Of a stretch of DNA of 64,000 nucleotides, positions 1-8,484 are shown piece by piece. The stretch covers positions 1 through 64,000 of the forward strand of contig JAEWKH010000002.1 in the NCBI GenBank assembly GCA_023386155.1, read 5' to 3'. Within the stretch, counting starts at the first letter, position 1; each line of letters opens with the position of its first letter. The position numbers and the translations under genes are program-made. A model generated the notes under the pieces. That model did not search any database, was not told where the DNA came from, and saw only the letters and a program-made list of their open reading frames with translations. Source of the stretch: Pseudomonadota bacterium (GTDB lineage: Bacteria; Pseudomonadota; Alphaproteobacteria; Rhizobiales; Beijerinckiaceae).

Positions 1-277
1 CGCTCATTCGCTCCAGGGAGAGCGCGATCTCCCCCGCTTGCGGGTGCGCGCCGCCCGCAAGCCCGGTCAGCCCGCCCTGCGTCACGACCGGCTGGCGATG
101 CTCATGGCAGATGCGCAGGGCCGTCGAGACATCGTCCGTGGTCTGCGGCAGGATCACAGCCAGGGGAGCGACGGGCGGCAGGCCGCTCGCATCGGTGCAA
201 TTGCGGGAGGGCATATCGGGGCCGATGCGGACCTGCGATCCCAGGGCTTCGATAAGGGCATCAATCACATTGCTCAT
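1..277 (-). CDS. FAD-linked oxidase (GlcD/D-lactate dehydrogenase type), N-terminal part only
   Basis: Truncated by the left window edge: 92 codons from an ATG at 275-277 are visible. The translation begins MSNVIDALIEALG and contains VVTQGGLTGLAGGAHP at about residues 65-80, the diphosphate-binding loop of the FAD_binding_4 (PCMH-type) fold found in glycolate oxidase GlcD, D-lactate dehydrogenase and D-2-hydroxyglutarate dehydrogenase. Family members are about 460-480 residues, so roughly four fifths is missing. It lies 64 bp downstream of the enolase-superfamily gene on the same strand, so the two probably form one operon for oxidising a 2-hydroxy acid made or used by the pathway. Substrate cannot be told from this fragment. 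Confidence 0.8.
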   Translation of the reverse strand, partial: MSNVIDALIEALGSQVRIGPDMPSRNCTDASGLPPVAPLAVILPQTTDDVSTALRICHEHRQPVVTQGGLTGLAGGAHPQAGEIALSLERMS

Positions 278-341
278 CGTATTCCAACTCAAAATCCGGA
301 ACGGCTCCTTCCGACAGACCTCGTGCTCGATGCACGATTGG

Positions 342-1541
342 CTAAGGCTCCGTTGTCATCCGTATGATCGCGTCAGGCCGCTTCCAGATCTCCGGCAGCA
401 GCTCGAGCCCGAGCCCTGGCTTCATGTTCACCGTGACTTCTCCGCTTGCAACCGTCGGCAACTCCGTCACGAGTTCCGTATACCATCCGGTATAGAAGGC
501 ACGGACGCTCTCCTGGATCAATGCGTTGCGCGCATGGAGGGAGAAGTGACAGGATGCGGCATAGACCACCGGGCCCGTGCAGTCATGGGGCGCGACGGGG
601 ACGTGCCAGGCTTCCGCCAGCGCGGCGATCTTGCGGGCTTCCGTCAGGCCTCCGCACCAGGACAGATCGAGCATGGCTACGCCTGCAACGCCGGTCTCGA
701 GGTATTCCCGGAAGGCGTGGGTATAGGACAGGGTCTCCGAGGCGCAGACCCAAGCCTTCGAGTGCTGCGCGTATTCCTTAAGGTCGCCGATATTGTCGAG
801 CCGGAAGGGATCCTCGTGCCAGTAGGTCTGGAACTCGGCGAGCGCGGAGGCGAGCTTCTTCGCCATCGGCAGGCTCCACAGAGAGTGGAACTCGACCATG
901 ATGTCCATCTTGTCGCCCACGGCCTTGCGGATCTTGGCAAAGGGTTCGAGGGCGGTCCGGAGTTCCCCGGGCGAGATATCATATCCATGGCTGCGCTCGG
1001 CTGCGACATCGAAGGGCCAGATCTTCATCCCCGTGATGCCCTGCTCCAGGAGGGAGTGGGCGAGGTCGTCGGCGCGGTGCAGGAACGCATCCAGGTCCTC
1101 GTAGGCTCCTTCGGCGTCGCCGATGCCCCAGTTGGAGACTTTCTGGGCGCGGCTGTCACGAATGTACCTGTAGCCGGCGCAGGTGTTGTAGACCCGGATC
1201 CTGTCCCGCGAGCGGCCTCCCAGCATGTCGCAGACAGGTTTGCCGTGAGCCTTGCCGAAGAGATCCCATAGGGCGATATCGATGGCCGAGTTGCCGCGCG
1301 TCTCGACGCCTGCGGAGCGCCAGCCCAGATAGTTCTGGAGATCGCGGTTGACGCCTTCGATCTGAAGGGGATCGCGCCCGATCAACTTGGCCGCGACAGT
1401 CTCGTGAATGTATGCTTCGACGGCCGCGGCGCCCATGAAAGTCTCGCCGAGGCCGATGAGCCCCTCGTCCGTGTGAAGGCGGACCCAGACGATGTTTGCA
1501 AATTCCTGGAGACGAATTGTTTCAATGCCTGTGATCTTCAT
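342..1541 (-). CDS. Mandelate racemase/muconate lactonizing enzyme family protein (probable acid-sugar dehydratase)
   Basis: A 399-residue enolase-superfamily enzyme. The N-terminal capping domain (about 1-125) is followed by a TIM barrel. Visible candidate active-site residues are Lys173 (GMKIWPFD), Glu217 and His219 (MVEFHS), Glu243 (WHEDPF), Glu269 (CASETLS), Asp292 (LDLSW) and His319 (APHDCTG), which fits metal-assisted abstraction of the proton alpha to a carboxylate. The start at 1541 is chosen because GAGG lies just upstream and the sequence MKITGIETIRL is a typical family beginning; an upstream extension of 28 codons looks non-coding. It is divergent from a TRAP transporter operon and upstream of an FAD-linked oxidase. 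Family members include acid-sugar dehydratases and racemases; the exact substrate is not predictable here. Confidence 0.88.
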   Translation of the reverse strand: MKITGIETIRLQEFANIVWVRLHTDEGLIGLGETFMGAAAVEAYIHETVAAKLIGRDPLQIEGVNRDLQNYLGWRSAGVETRGNSAIDIALWDLFGKAHGKPVCDMLGGRSRDRIRVYNTCAGYRYIRDSRAQKVSNWGIGDAEGAYEDLDAFLHRADDLAHSLLEQGITGMKIWPFDVAAERSHGYDISPGELRTALEPFAKIRKAVGDKMDIMVEFHSLWSLPMAKKLASALAEFQTYWHEDPFRLDNIGDLKEYAQHSKAWVCASETLSYTHAFREYLETGVAGVAMLDLSWCGGLTEARKIAALAEAWHVPVAPHDCTGPVVYAASCHFSLHARNALIQESVRAFYTGWYTELVTELPTVASGEVTVNMKPGLGLELLPEIWKRPDAIIRMTTEP

Positions 1542-1979
1542 GGGATCCTCGCTGCGGCTATGCCCGTCATTGGAGCGGAAGCAAAGGGGCCGACACTCCG
1601 TGCCGCTGCAATGAGATGCTGCCATGTCGCATCGATGTCCACGGGAAGGGCCGATGCGAGCAGCTAGTCATAAGTCTAATATGAAACAAAGATGCATCCC
1701 GAGCGCATTCTGTTTTGCTCGAGCGAGCGCGAGGCAGTTCCTCTTATGCCAGGCAATTGCTTCGTTCAGGACGAAAACTGGCGACAATGACGCTTGCGCA
1801 AGCAAGTGCCGAACTGTGTGCCTTTGCGGTCCGAGCTTTAAAACCTGCTCTCCGCTGAATTGACACCCCGTAAAGCGGGCCTTAGATCGGGTAACATGTT
1901 TGGTCCCCGGACTTGAAGAGCCATTGCGGGCGAACAGAACAAAGAGCACCGGTAAGGGTGACCAGCGCAGGGAGAGAGT
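1542..1979. promoter_or_regulatory. Divergent promoter region between the dehydratase and TRAP operons
   Basis: A 438-bp gap between two divergent operons; the short frames inside show no recognisable protein. It holds an interrupted inverted repeat, TCATA-N7-TATGA, at 1668-1684, and a 12-bp palindrome GCTTGCGCAAGC at 1792-1803. Either could bind a transcription factor, but no regulator gene is present in the visible part of this locus. A Shine-Dalgarno-like AGGGAGAG sits just before the downstream GTG start at 1980. Confidence 0.4.
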
Positions 1980-2522
1980 GTGAGTAGGATAATTTCCTTC
2001 TTCTTCAGGGGTTTGGAAGGCCTGCTGGTTCTTCTGTTGGCCTGCATGGTCGTCATGGTTTTCGGCAATGTCGTGCTGCGTTATCTTTTCGATACCGGAA
2101 TCGACGTTTCGGAAGAGCTGTCTCGCTTCTTTTTCGTCTGGTTGACCTTCATCGGCGCCGTCGTGGTCGGGCGCGAGAATGCCCATCTGGGTGTCGAAAC
2201 GCTCGTCGCGCGACTCGGGGACAACGGCCGCAAGGTCTGCATGGTCCTGTCCGATCTGTTCATCATCGGCTGCTGCGCCGTCTTCTTCTGGGGGACATGG
2301 CAGCAGGCCGAGATCAACGCCACGAATTACGCGCCCATCACTGAGATCTCGATGCTCTGGGTTTACGGAGTCGGATACTTCACAAGCATCGGTCTGGGAG
2401 CAATGGCTGCGCTCAGAATCCTGCGTGTCGTCACCGGCCGCGTGAGCGAGCATGAGCTCAAGGCATTCGCAGGCGATTACAGCGGCGATGAGGCCCATGC
2501 TCTGAGGGAGCGGCTCGAGTGA
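1980..2522 (+). CDS. TRAP transporter small permease (DctQ-like)
   Basis: A 180-residue inner-membrane protein with four hydrophobic segments (about 10-35, 47-68, 85-110 and 127-150), the size and layout of TRAP small permease subunits. The segment around residues 42-60 (SEELSRFFFVWLTFIGA) matches the usual E-x-SR-x-x-F-x-W-x-x-x-x-GA pattern of DctQ proteins. Translation starts at a GTG preceded by AGGGAGAG. The stop overlaps the GTG start of the large permease by four bases, so the two are translationally coupled. With DctM and the binding protein it forms a sodium- or proton-driven importer for an organic acid. Confidence 0.93.
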   Translation: MSRIISFFFRGLEGLLVLLLACMVVMVFGNVVLRYLFDTGIDVSEELSRFFFVWLTFIGAVVVGRENAHLGVETLVARLGDNGRKVCMVLSDLFIIGCCAVFFWGTWQQAEINATNYAPITEISMLWVYGVGYFTSIGLGAMAALRILRVVTGRVSEHELKAFAGDYSGDEAHALRERLE

Positions 2523-3802
2523 CAATCCTCGTCTTTCTCACCTCGCTTCTCGGAGCCATGGCGCTCGGAATGCCGATTGCCTTTGCGCTCATCGTCTGCG
2601 CTCTGGCGCTCATGCTCTGGCTCGGCAATTTCGACAGCCAGATCGTGGCTCAGAACATGATCATCGGCGCCGACAACTTTCAGCTCCTGGCCGTCCCGTT
2701 CTTCCTCCTGGCCGGAGAGCTGATGAATGTCGGCGGCCTGTCGAAGCGCATCGTCAATTTCGCTTTGGCTTGCCTCGGGCATATTCATGGCGGCCTCGGT
2801 TATGTGGCGATCGTGGCCGCGCTCATTCTCGCCGCGCTGTCCGGATCCGCCGCGGCGGATACGGCGGCTCTCGCGGCCATTCTGATCCCGATGATGCGGA
2901 AAGCCGGTTACGACATTCCGCGTTCTGCCGGCCTCATCGCTGCGGGCGGAATCATCGCCCCGGTGATCCCGCCGTCGATCGGCTTCATCATCTTTGGTGT
3001 TGCGGCCAACGTTTCGATATCGCAGCTGTTTTTGGCTGGCGTCGTGCCGGGTCTGATGATGGGGATCTCGCTTGTCGTCGCGTGGGCGATCGTCAGTCGG
3101 AAAGACAAGCTGCAGACGACACCTCGCACGACCATGCGGGAGCGCGGCAAAGCCTTCATCGATGGCTTCTATGCCCTTCTCATGCCTGTGATGATCCTGG
3201 GCGGCATCAAATGGGGCATCGTGACCCCAACCGAAGCGGCCGTCCTGGCTGCCGTCTACGCGCTCTTTATCGGCATGTTCGTCTATCGCGAGCTGAAGCC
3301 CTCGATGCTGTACGGAGTCTTCCTCACGGCAGCCAAAACGACGGCCGTGGTGATGTTCCTCGTCGCGGCGGCGCTTGTCTCCGCCTGGCTCATTACCCAG
3401 GCGAATATTCCAGCGGAAATCAGCGATCTCATCCAGCCTCTGATGGGCAACAAGACCTTGCTCATGTTCGCCCTGATGTTCCTGGTCGTCATCGTCGGAA
3501 CCGCTTTGGATTTCTCGCCGACGGTTCTGATCCTGACGCCGGTCCTCATGCCGATCGTCAAACAGGCGGGTATCGATCCGGTCTATTTCGGCGTGCTGTT
3601 CATCATCAACAACGCCATCGGCCTGATTACGCCTCCGGTCGGGATCGTGCTCAATGTGGTGAGCGGCGTCGCCCGTGTGCCGATGGGCGCTGTCATCCGC
3701 GGCGTGAGCCCGTTCCTGATCGCTCAGGTCTTCGTGCTCGTTCTGCTCATCATATTCCCCGAATTGGTTACCGTACCCCTGGCCTGGCTGCGGGGACGGT
3801 AA
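2519..3802 (+). CDS. TRAP transporter large permease (DctM-like)
   Basis: A 427-residue polytopic inner-membrane protein of normal DctM length, with about a dozen hydrophobic stretches. It carries the conserved SGSAAADTAAL segment at residues 108-118 and PVIPPSIGF at 148-156, both typical of DctM and the wider ion-transporter superfamily. It starts at a GTG that overlaps the DctQ stop (GTGA). It is the transport channel of the tripartite carrier formed with the flanking DctQ and DctP genes. The transported solute is probably the sugar-acid-type compound used by the neighbouring dehydratase and dehydrogenase. Confidence 0.95.
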   Translation: MTILVFLTSLLGAMALGMPIAFALIVCALALMLWLGNFDSQIVAQNMIIGADNFQLLAVPFFLLAGELMNVGGLSKRIVNFALACLGHIHGGLGYVAIVAALILAALSGSAAADTAALAAILIPMMRKAGYDIPRSAGLIAAGGIIAPVIPPSIGFIIFGVAANVSISQLFLAGVVPGLMMGISLVVAWAIVSRKDKLQTTPRTTMRERGKAFIDGFYALLMPVMILGGIKWGIVTPTEAAVLAAVYALFIGMFVYRELKPSMLYGVFLTAAKTTAVVMFLVAAALVSAWLITQANIPAEISDLIQPLMGNKTLLMFALMFLVVIVGTALDFSPTVLILTPVLMPIVKQAGIDPVYFGVLFIINNAIGLITPPVGIVLNVVSGVARVPMGAVIRGVSPFLIAQVFVLVLLIIFPELVTVPLAWLRGR

Positions 3803-3834
3803 GCCGATTGAAATAAAAGAGAGAGGAAACAACC

Positions 3835-4845
3835 ATGAAAGCTATCAAATTCGCTCTTGCTGCAGGTGTCGCGACAGCCATCATGGCGGCTGCTCCCGCC
3901 TATGCCCAGTTCACGGAGCGCAACATCCGCTTGTCCAATGGCGTGAACGAGGACCATCCTAACGGGAAGGGCGTCGAAAAATTCCGGGCATGCCTTGCCG
4001 ACAAGTCGGGAGGCAAGCTGAAGGTGCAGGGCTTCTGGGGCAACGCCCTGGGCGGCGACCTCCAGGCCACGCAGGCGCTCCGCTCCGGCACCCAGGAGAT
4101 GGTCGTCACTTCGAGCTCGCCGCTGATCGGCATCCTGCCGGACCTCGGCGTCTTCGATCTGCCGTTCCTGTTCGCCAACGAGAAGGAGGCCGACGCCGTC
4201 CTCGACGGCGAGTTCGGCAAGCACATCGACAGCAAGCTCGAAACGGTCGGGCTCGTGAACCTGGCCTACTGGGAGAACGGCTTCCGCAACCTGACCAATT
4301 CGCGCCGCCCGGTCGAGAAGTGGGAGGACTTCAAGGGCCTGAAGGTGCGTGTGATGCAGAACAACGTGTTCCTCGACACGTTCAAGAACATGGGGGCCAA
4401 TGCCGTGCCCATGGCTTTCGGCGAGGTCTTCACGGCCCTGGAAACCAAGGCCATCGACGGCCAGGAAAACCCGTTCGTGACCATCGACACCTCCAAGTTC
4501 TACGAGGTGCAGAAGTACCTGTCCGTGACCCGGCACGCCTACACCCCGTTCCTCGTCCTCTACTCCAAGAAGCTCTGGGACGGGCTGTCGAAGGATGAGC
4601 AGGCGGCCCTGCGCGAATGCGCCGTTCTTTCACGCGACGAGCAGCGCAAGGTTTCCCGCGAACTTTCGGAAGCCTCCCTGAGCAAGATCAAGGGCGAAGG
4701 CATCGTGGTCAACGAGCTGAATGCCCAGGAGGCCAACCGGATGCGCGAGCAGGCGAAGTCGGTCTGGGAGAAGCATGCGCCGACCATCGGGCCCGAGACC
4801 GTCAAGCTCATGCAGGCGGAACTCGACAAGGTTCGGCAGAAGTAA
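3835..4845 (+). CDS. TRAP transporter substrate-binding protein (DctP-like)
   Basis: A 336-residue periplasmic binding protein. Residues 1-24 form a signal peptide (hydrophobic core, cleavage after AYA), and the mature part starts QFTERNIRLSN. Family hallmarks include VRVMQNNVFLDTFKNMGANAV around residues 170-188 (written here from the conserved Arg-containing strand onward) and PFGEVF-like MAFGEVFTALETKAIDGQENP, where the Arg and Asn/Glu positions bind the ligand carboxylate in this family. It starts 32 bp after DctM in the same operon and is followed by a hairpin at 4870-4896, which may allow higher expression than the downstream gene. Confidence 0.93.
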   Translation: MKAIKFALAAGVATAIMAAAPAYAQFTERNIRLSNGVNEDHPNGKGVEKFRACLADKSGGKLKVQGFWGNALGGDLQATQALRSGTQEMVVTSSSPLIGILPDLGVFDLPFLFANEKEADAVLDGEFGKHIDSKLETVGLVNLAYWENGFRNLTNSRRPVEKWEDFKGLKVRVMQNNVFLDTFKNMGANAVPMAFGEVFTALETKAIDGQENPFVTIDTSKFYEVQKYLSVTRHAYTPFLVLYSKKLWDGLSKDEQAALRECAVLSRDEQRKVSRELSEASLSKIKGEGIVVNELNAQEANRMREQAKSVWEKHAPTIGPETVKLMQAELDKVRQK

Positions 4846-4869
4846 GCCTCCCGTCCTGATCACGACCGT

Positions 4870-4896
4870 GCCGCTCGAGAAATTTTATCGAGCGGC
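4870..4896 (+). terminator. Hairpin after the TRAP binding-protein gene
   Basis: GCCGCTCGA at 4870-4878 is perfectly complementary to TCGAGCGGC at 4888-4896 around a nine-base AT-rich loop. The downstream tract (TTCCCCTTTT) is only moderately T-rich. It may be a partial terminator or an mRNA-stabilising stem between the TRAP genes and the dehydrogenase. Confidence 0.45.
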
Positions 4897-4962
4897 GCGG
4901 TTCCCCTTTTCGAGCCCGGCGGCCCCTTCGGCGCCGGTGCGTTCCAGGAAGATCGTTGACCG

Positions 4963-5943
4963 ATGCAGATCCTCATTCTCGGAGCGGCCGGGATGGTCGG
5001 CCGCAAGCTCACGGAACGTCTGGTAAAGGAAGGCCAGCTGGGAGGGGAGGCGATCACGCGTCTGGTCCTGCACGATGTGGTCGAGCCTGTACGCCCTCAG
5101 GCCCCCTTCGCCGTTGAGACGCGGACATCCGATTTCTCCAGCCCCGGAGAGGCCGAGAAGCTCGTTGCAAGTCGTCCCGACGTCATCTTCCACTTGGCCG
5201 CCATCGTGTCGGGCGAGGCCGAAGCCGATTTCGACAAGGGATACAGGATCAATCTCGACGGCACCCGGTTCCTGTTCGATGCCGTCCGCGTCATCGGCGA
5301 CGGATACAAGCCACGGCTGGTCTTCACGTCCTCCATCGCCGTCTTCGGCGCCCCGTTCCCGGACGCGATCGGGGACGACTTCTTCCTGACGCCGCTCACG
5401 AGCTACGGCACGCAGAAGGCGATCGGGGAGCTCCTGCTGGCCGATTACACCCGCCGAGGGTTCTTCGATGGCGTAGGGATCCGGCTTCCGACCATCTGCG
5501 TGCGGCCGGGCAAGCCCAACAAGGCGGCATCGGGCTTCTTCTCGAGCATCATCCGCGAGCCTCTGAACGGCCAGGAGGTGGTCCTCCCGGTCTCGATGGA
5601 CGTCCGCCACGCCCATGCCTCACCGCGATCCGCCGTCAACTTCCTCGTTCATGCGGCGACCATGGATACGGCCAGGATCGGCCCGCGCCGAAACCTGACG
5701 ATGCCGAGCGTGTCGGCCACGGTGGGCGAGCAGATCGAAGCCCTGCGACGCATCGCCGGCGAGCAGGCCGTCGCCAGGATCCGGCACGAACTCGATCCCG
5801 CCATCATCCGCTTCGTGGAGGGGTGGCCCCGCCGCTTCGACGCCAGCCGCGCGGAAAGCCTGGGCTTCCGTGCCGAGAGCAGCTTCGACGACATCATATC
5901 CATCTACATCGAGGACGAGCTCGGAGGCGCCGTCCCGGCGTAA
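4963..5943 (+). CDS. denD: NAD-dependent epimerase/dehydratase family protein, probable D-erythronate dehydrogenase
   Basis: A 326-residue extended short-chain dehydrogenase. The Rossmann glycine motif GAAGMVG is at residues 7-13, and the catalytic set is Ser123/Ser124 plus Tyr148-x3-Lys152 (SYGTQK). The segment VRPGKPNKAASGFFSSIIREPLNG (positions about 177-200) resembles the substrate-binding region I associate with DenD, which oxidises D-erythronate at C2 in acid-sugar catabolism. Its position after a TRAP transporter agrees with that role, but no downstream denK-, otnC- or otnI-like genes are visible, so another acid sugar is possible. Start ATG at 4963 begins the Rossmann strand directly. 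Confidence 0.68.
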   Translation: MQILILGAAGMVGRKLTERLVKEGQLGGEAITRLVLHDVVEPVRPQAPFAVETRTSDFSSPGEAEKLVASRPDVIFHLAAIVSGEAEADFDKGYRINLDGTRFLFDAVRVIGDGYKPRLVFTSSIAVFGAPFPDAIGDDFFLTPLTSYGTQKAIGELLLADYTRRGFFDGVGIRLPTICVRPGKPNKAASGFFSSIIREPLNGQEVVLPVSMDVRHAHASPRSAVNFLVHAATMDTARIGPRRNLTMPSVSATVGEQIEALRRIAGEQAVARIRHELDPAIIRFVEGWPRRFDASRAESLGFRAESSFDDIISIYIEDELGGAVPA

Positions 5944-5983
5944 CCGGCGCTTGGCGGGCGGGCAACGGGTCGTGCCGGAGACG

Positions 5984-6310
5984 CTACTCCCGAGGCCGAT
6001 CCCGGAGGAAGCGCTGCCTGAAGGAGGCCCATCGGTCGATGGCCCAGAGCGTGAACCTGCCGATGGGCTTCTGCAGGACGGGAATGTCATACGCGATCAG
6101 GAGAAGGCCCAGGGGAAGCATCCATATTCCCAGGAACGGCAGGATCGAGAAGATCCCGCCGAGGATCAGGAGGATGCCCATGGGGATTCTGACCCATCGC
6201 GAGTCGGGATGGCGGATGCTGCGCAGGACCCGGGCGACCTTGCCCGGGACCTCATGCTCCAGGCGCTTGAACGCCTGCCTCAGGACGGCTCTGCCGCTTT
6301 GGTGTGCCAT
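5984..6310 (-). CDS. Small membrane protein of unknown function
   Basis: About 108 residues from the chosen ATG at 6310 (MAHQSG). Other in-frame ATGs lie at 6328 and 6400, and none has a convincing ribosome-binding site, so the start is uncertain. The body is an amphipathic, basic N-terminal part followed by a long hydrophobic stretch (GILLILGGIFSILPFLGIWM continuing into LPLGLLLIAYDIPVL) that can form two closely spaced membrane segments, then a basic C-terminus. It resembles small conserved alphaproteobacterial membrane proteins, but I do not recognise a function. It converges with the upstream dehydrogenase gene. Confidence 0.6.
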   Translation of the reverse strand: MAHQSGRAVLRQAFKRLEHEVPGKVARVLRSIRHPDSRWVRIPMGILLILGGIFSILPFLGIWMLPLGLLLIAYDIPVLQKPIGRFTLWAIDRWASFRQRFLRDRPRE

Positions 6311-6474
6311 GCCCTTTGAAGTATCCATCGGCGAGGAGAGTTCCAGAAAGGCTTGGAGAGGCGGCGGAGTTTCCCTCAGGTTCCGGGCTTTCCGGGCCAT
6401 AGCCGTTGAAGGCTCTGAACGTCCTCGATGGCGCCTCTCGAGCCGGGCAGGCCCGGCTCCTCGCGGGGCCTGCT

Positions 6475-6771
6475 TCAGGGATTGAGGTCCGAGAGCGCCT
6501 CGGCAACGGCCTGGGCGCCCTGTTCCCGTGCGCGCATGATCCTGAGAGCGCGCTCCTTCTGCTCGAGACGGTAGAGATAGGGATCGAACTCGAGCGGAAG
6601 GGCAGGGTCTCCGGCATAACGCGGCTTGTCCGCCCGCTCGTAATAATCGGCTCTCAGCATCTGCCCAAGGTGCTCCTGCACCGCCTGAGGGAGCGGCGGC
6701 ACGTTGTTGCGCGACAGCGACGGGGAACCCGCCTGGGGTGAGAGGGAGTGGTTCGAAATGTTATCAAGCAT
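6475..6771 (-). CDS. Small NepR-like hypothetical protein
   Basis: A 98-residue soluble protein with an ATG at 6771 preceded by GCGGGG. The segment PLPQAVQEHLGQMLRADY (about residues 26-43) resembles the first helix of NepR anti-sigma factors (pattern PLP-x2-[IV]-Q-x2-[IL]-G-x2-LRA-x-Y). LPLEFDPYLYRLEQKE (about 58-73) resembles the second NepR helix (VPDRF-x2-LL-x2-LD). NepR sequesters the general stress sigma factor EcfG until PhyR releases it. No phyR or ecfG gene is in the window, and the interhelix segment is unusual, so this may be a divergent paralogue or unrelated. Confidence 0.6.
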   Translation of the reverse strand: MLDNISNHSLSPQAGSPSLSRNNVPPLPQAVQEHLGQMLRADYYERADKPRYAGDPALPLEFDPYLYRLEQKERALRIMRAREQGAQAVAEALSDLNP

Positions 6772-6949
6772 CCGTGAGCCCCGCAGATAAGGCTTAGGTT
6801 AACGCGCAGTCCCACGGCTGGTTGCAGTCAAGGTTGAACCAAAATGACGCATGCCGGTCGCCCCGAGGGTCCTGAACCGGCTGCGCGACAAGCTTCGGCC
6901 AAGCCTGGCGCCATAGAGATTCCCCTGGTTTCGGGATTGGGGGAGAACC

Positions 6950-8284
6950 TTGCAGAACGCTTCATCGCTTGCTGAGCGGCTCGAATTCCTGGGTATCGAT
7001 GGCGATGTTTGCCGGGAACTGCCATCGGTGTGGAAGGACATAGCGCCTGAGCTGCCGAGGATCCTCGAGCGGTTTTACGGGCATATGCATCGGCAGCCGC
7101 AGCTGTCCAAGCTGATCGGGACACAGCAATCCCGCCTTGTCGCAGCCCAGATGCAGCACTGGGGCCGGCTCTTCAGCGGCAGCTTCGATGAAAGCTACGT
7201 GGAGGGCATCCGGCGCATTGGCCTCGTCCATAACAAGATCGGTCTGGAGCCCCGCTGGTATATCGGGGGCTATGCCTTCATCGTGAATGAACTGATCGGT
7301 GCGCTTTCGAAGAAGTATCGCTTCAAGGGAGCGGCGCTTGCCAGGAAGCTGTCGGTGGTGAACCGGGTGGTCATGCTGGACATGGATTTCGCGATCTCCG
7401 TGTATCAGGAAGCCTTCGTCCAGGACCGCCAGAGGAAGGGCGAGGCCCTGTCGCAGGCAGTCGCGTCCTTCTCCGATGCGGTGCAGGAAACCCTGCAGAT
7501 TTCGGGCCAGGCGAGCGATGCCCTGTCCGAGAGCGCAACGATTCTCGACGAGGCGACCGGAAGCGCCAGCAGCCTTGCCGTTCAGGTGACGACCACCGCC
7601 GAGCAGACCGCCGCGAACATGCAGTCGGGAGCGGCCGCGACGGAGCAGCTGGCATCCTCCGTTCGTGAGATCGGGCAGCAGGCCAGCCGTTCGGCCGACG
7701 TCGCGCGGCATGCCCTGGAGAACGCCCAGCGCACGAAGGAATCCGTCACCGGATTGGCCGAGCAGGCGAGGCAGATCGGAGACGTGGTCGACCTGATCGA
7801 GCGGATCGCGGCGCAGACAAATCTGCTCGCCCTGAACGCCACGATCGAGGCGGCCCGCGCCGGAGAGATGGGCAAGGGCTTCGCCGTCGTCGCGCAGGAG
7901 GTCAAGACCCTCGCCAACCAGACCGCCAAGGCCACGACGGAGATCGGCTCGCGGATCGGTGCGATCCAGGAAGCCACGCAGCGGAGCGTCTCCGATATCG
8001 ACAATATCGGGCACATCATGGCGGAGCTGAGCGGCATTGCCACCGCCATCGCGGCCGCGGTCGAGGAGCAGGCCGTCGTGACGTCGGAGATCGCCGCGAA
8101 CGTCAACCAGACCACCGATCATACCCATGCGGTCGTCAGGAGCATCGAGGCCCTGACCGGATCGACGGCCTCCGCGGCAGCTGCGGCGCAGCATGTCTCG
8201 GGCGCCAAGCAAACCCTGGACCAGCAGCTCCAGCGCCTGAAGCAGGACATCGACCGGTTCCTTGCGACCGCGAGGGCGGCCTGA
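6950..8284 (+). CDS. Globin-coupled methyl-accepting chemotaxis protein (HemAT-like aerotaxis transducer)
   Basis: A 444-residue soluble chemoreceptor. Residues about 5-165 form a sensor globin: His94 in GLVHNKIGLEPRWYIGGY is the predicted proximal haem ligand, as in HemAT. A coiled-coil linker follows, then an MCP signalling domain with the conserved hairpin tip (IERIAAQTNLLALNATIEAA, followed by RAGEMGKGFAVVAQEV). There is no transmembrane segment, so it acts in the cytoplasm, probably sensing oxygen or another haem ligand and controlling CheA. The start is a TTG preceded by a strong GGGGGAGAA. No che genes are nearby; it is a single-gene unit. Confidence 0.93.
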   Translation: MQNASSLAERLEFLGIDGDVCRELPSVWKDIAPELPRILERFYGHMHRQPQLSKLIGTQQSRLVAAQMQHWGRLFSGSFDESYVEGIRRIGLVHNKIGLEPRWYIGGYAFIVNELIGALSKKYRFKGAALARKLSVVNRVVMLDMDFAISVYQEAFVQDRQRKGEALSQAVASFSDAVQETLQISGQASDALSESATILDEATGSASSLAVQVTTTAEQTAANMQSGAAATEQLASSVREIGQQASRSADVARHALENAQRTKESVTGLAEQARQIGDVVDLIERIAAQTNLLALNATIEAARAGEMGKGFAVVAQEVKTLANQTAKATTEIGSRIGAIQEATQRSVSDIDNIGHIMAELSGIATAIAAAVEEQAVVTSEIAANVNQTTDHTHAVVRSIEALTGSTASAAAAAQHVSGAKQTLDQQLQRLKQDIDRFLATARAA

Positions 8285-8361
8285 GGAAGGCTGTTGGGAT
8301 CCTGCCCGGAAGCCGGTCCGTGTGACCTGCTCCCGTGAGGCCCGCGACAAGTGCTTTGCCC

Positions 8362-8397
8362 CGCAGTCGTGTCTTTTCGGGTACAGACACGACTGCG
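8362..8397. other. 13-bp perfect inverted repeat after the chemoreceptor gene
   Basis: CGCAGTCGTGTCT at 8362-8374 pairs perfectly with AGACACGACTGCG at 8385-8397 around a ten-base loop. No T tract follows on either strand, so it is not a classic intrinsic terminator. It may be an operator for the downstream small gene, a Rho-independent-like stem lacking the tail, or a dispersed palindrome. Confidence 0.6.
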
Positions 8398-8484
8398 CAA
8401 ATCAGACACCTTGCGGACAGTTGATACCGGAACTGCATTCCGGTTCAGTTGACGGAGCCGTGGGGCTTCTGTGTGGGGGCACAG

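Noticed and set aside
1624..1863. 79-codon open frame in the dehydratase-TRAP intergenic region
   Set aside because: No ribosome-binding site, Cys- and Arg-rich translation without a family, and it overlaps probable promoter DNA.
2477..3832. 451-codon open frame antisense to the TRAP large permease
   Set aside because: The translation is a His/Asp/Arg-rich shadow with no domain, and the opposite strand encodes a clear DctM.
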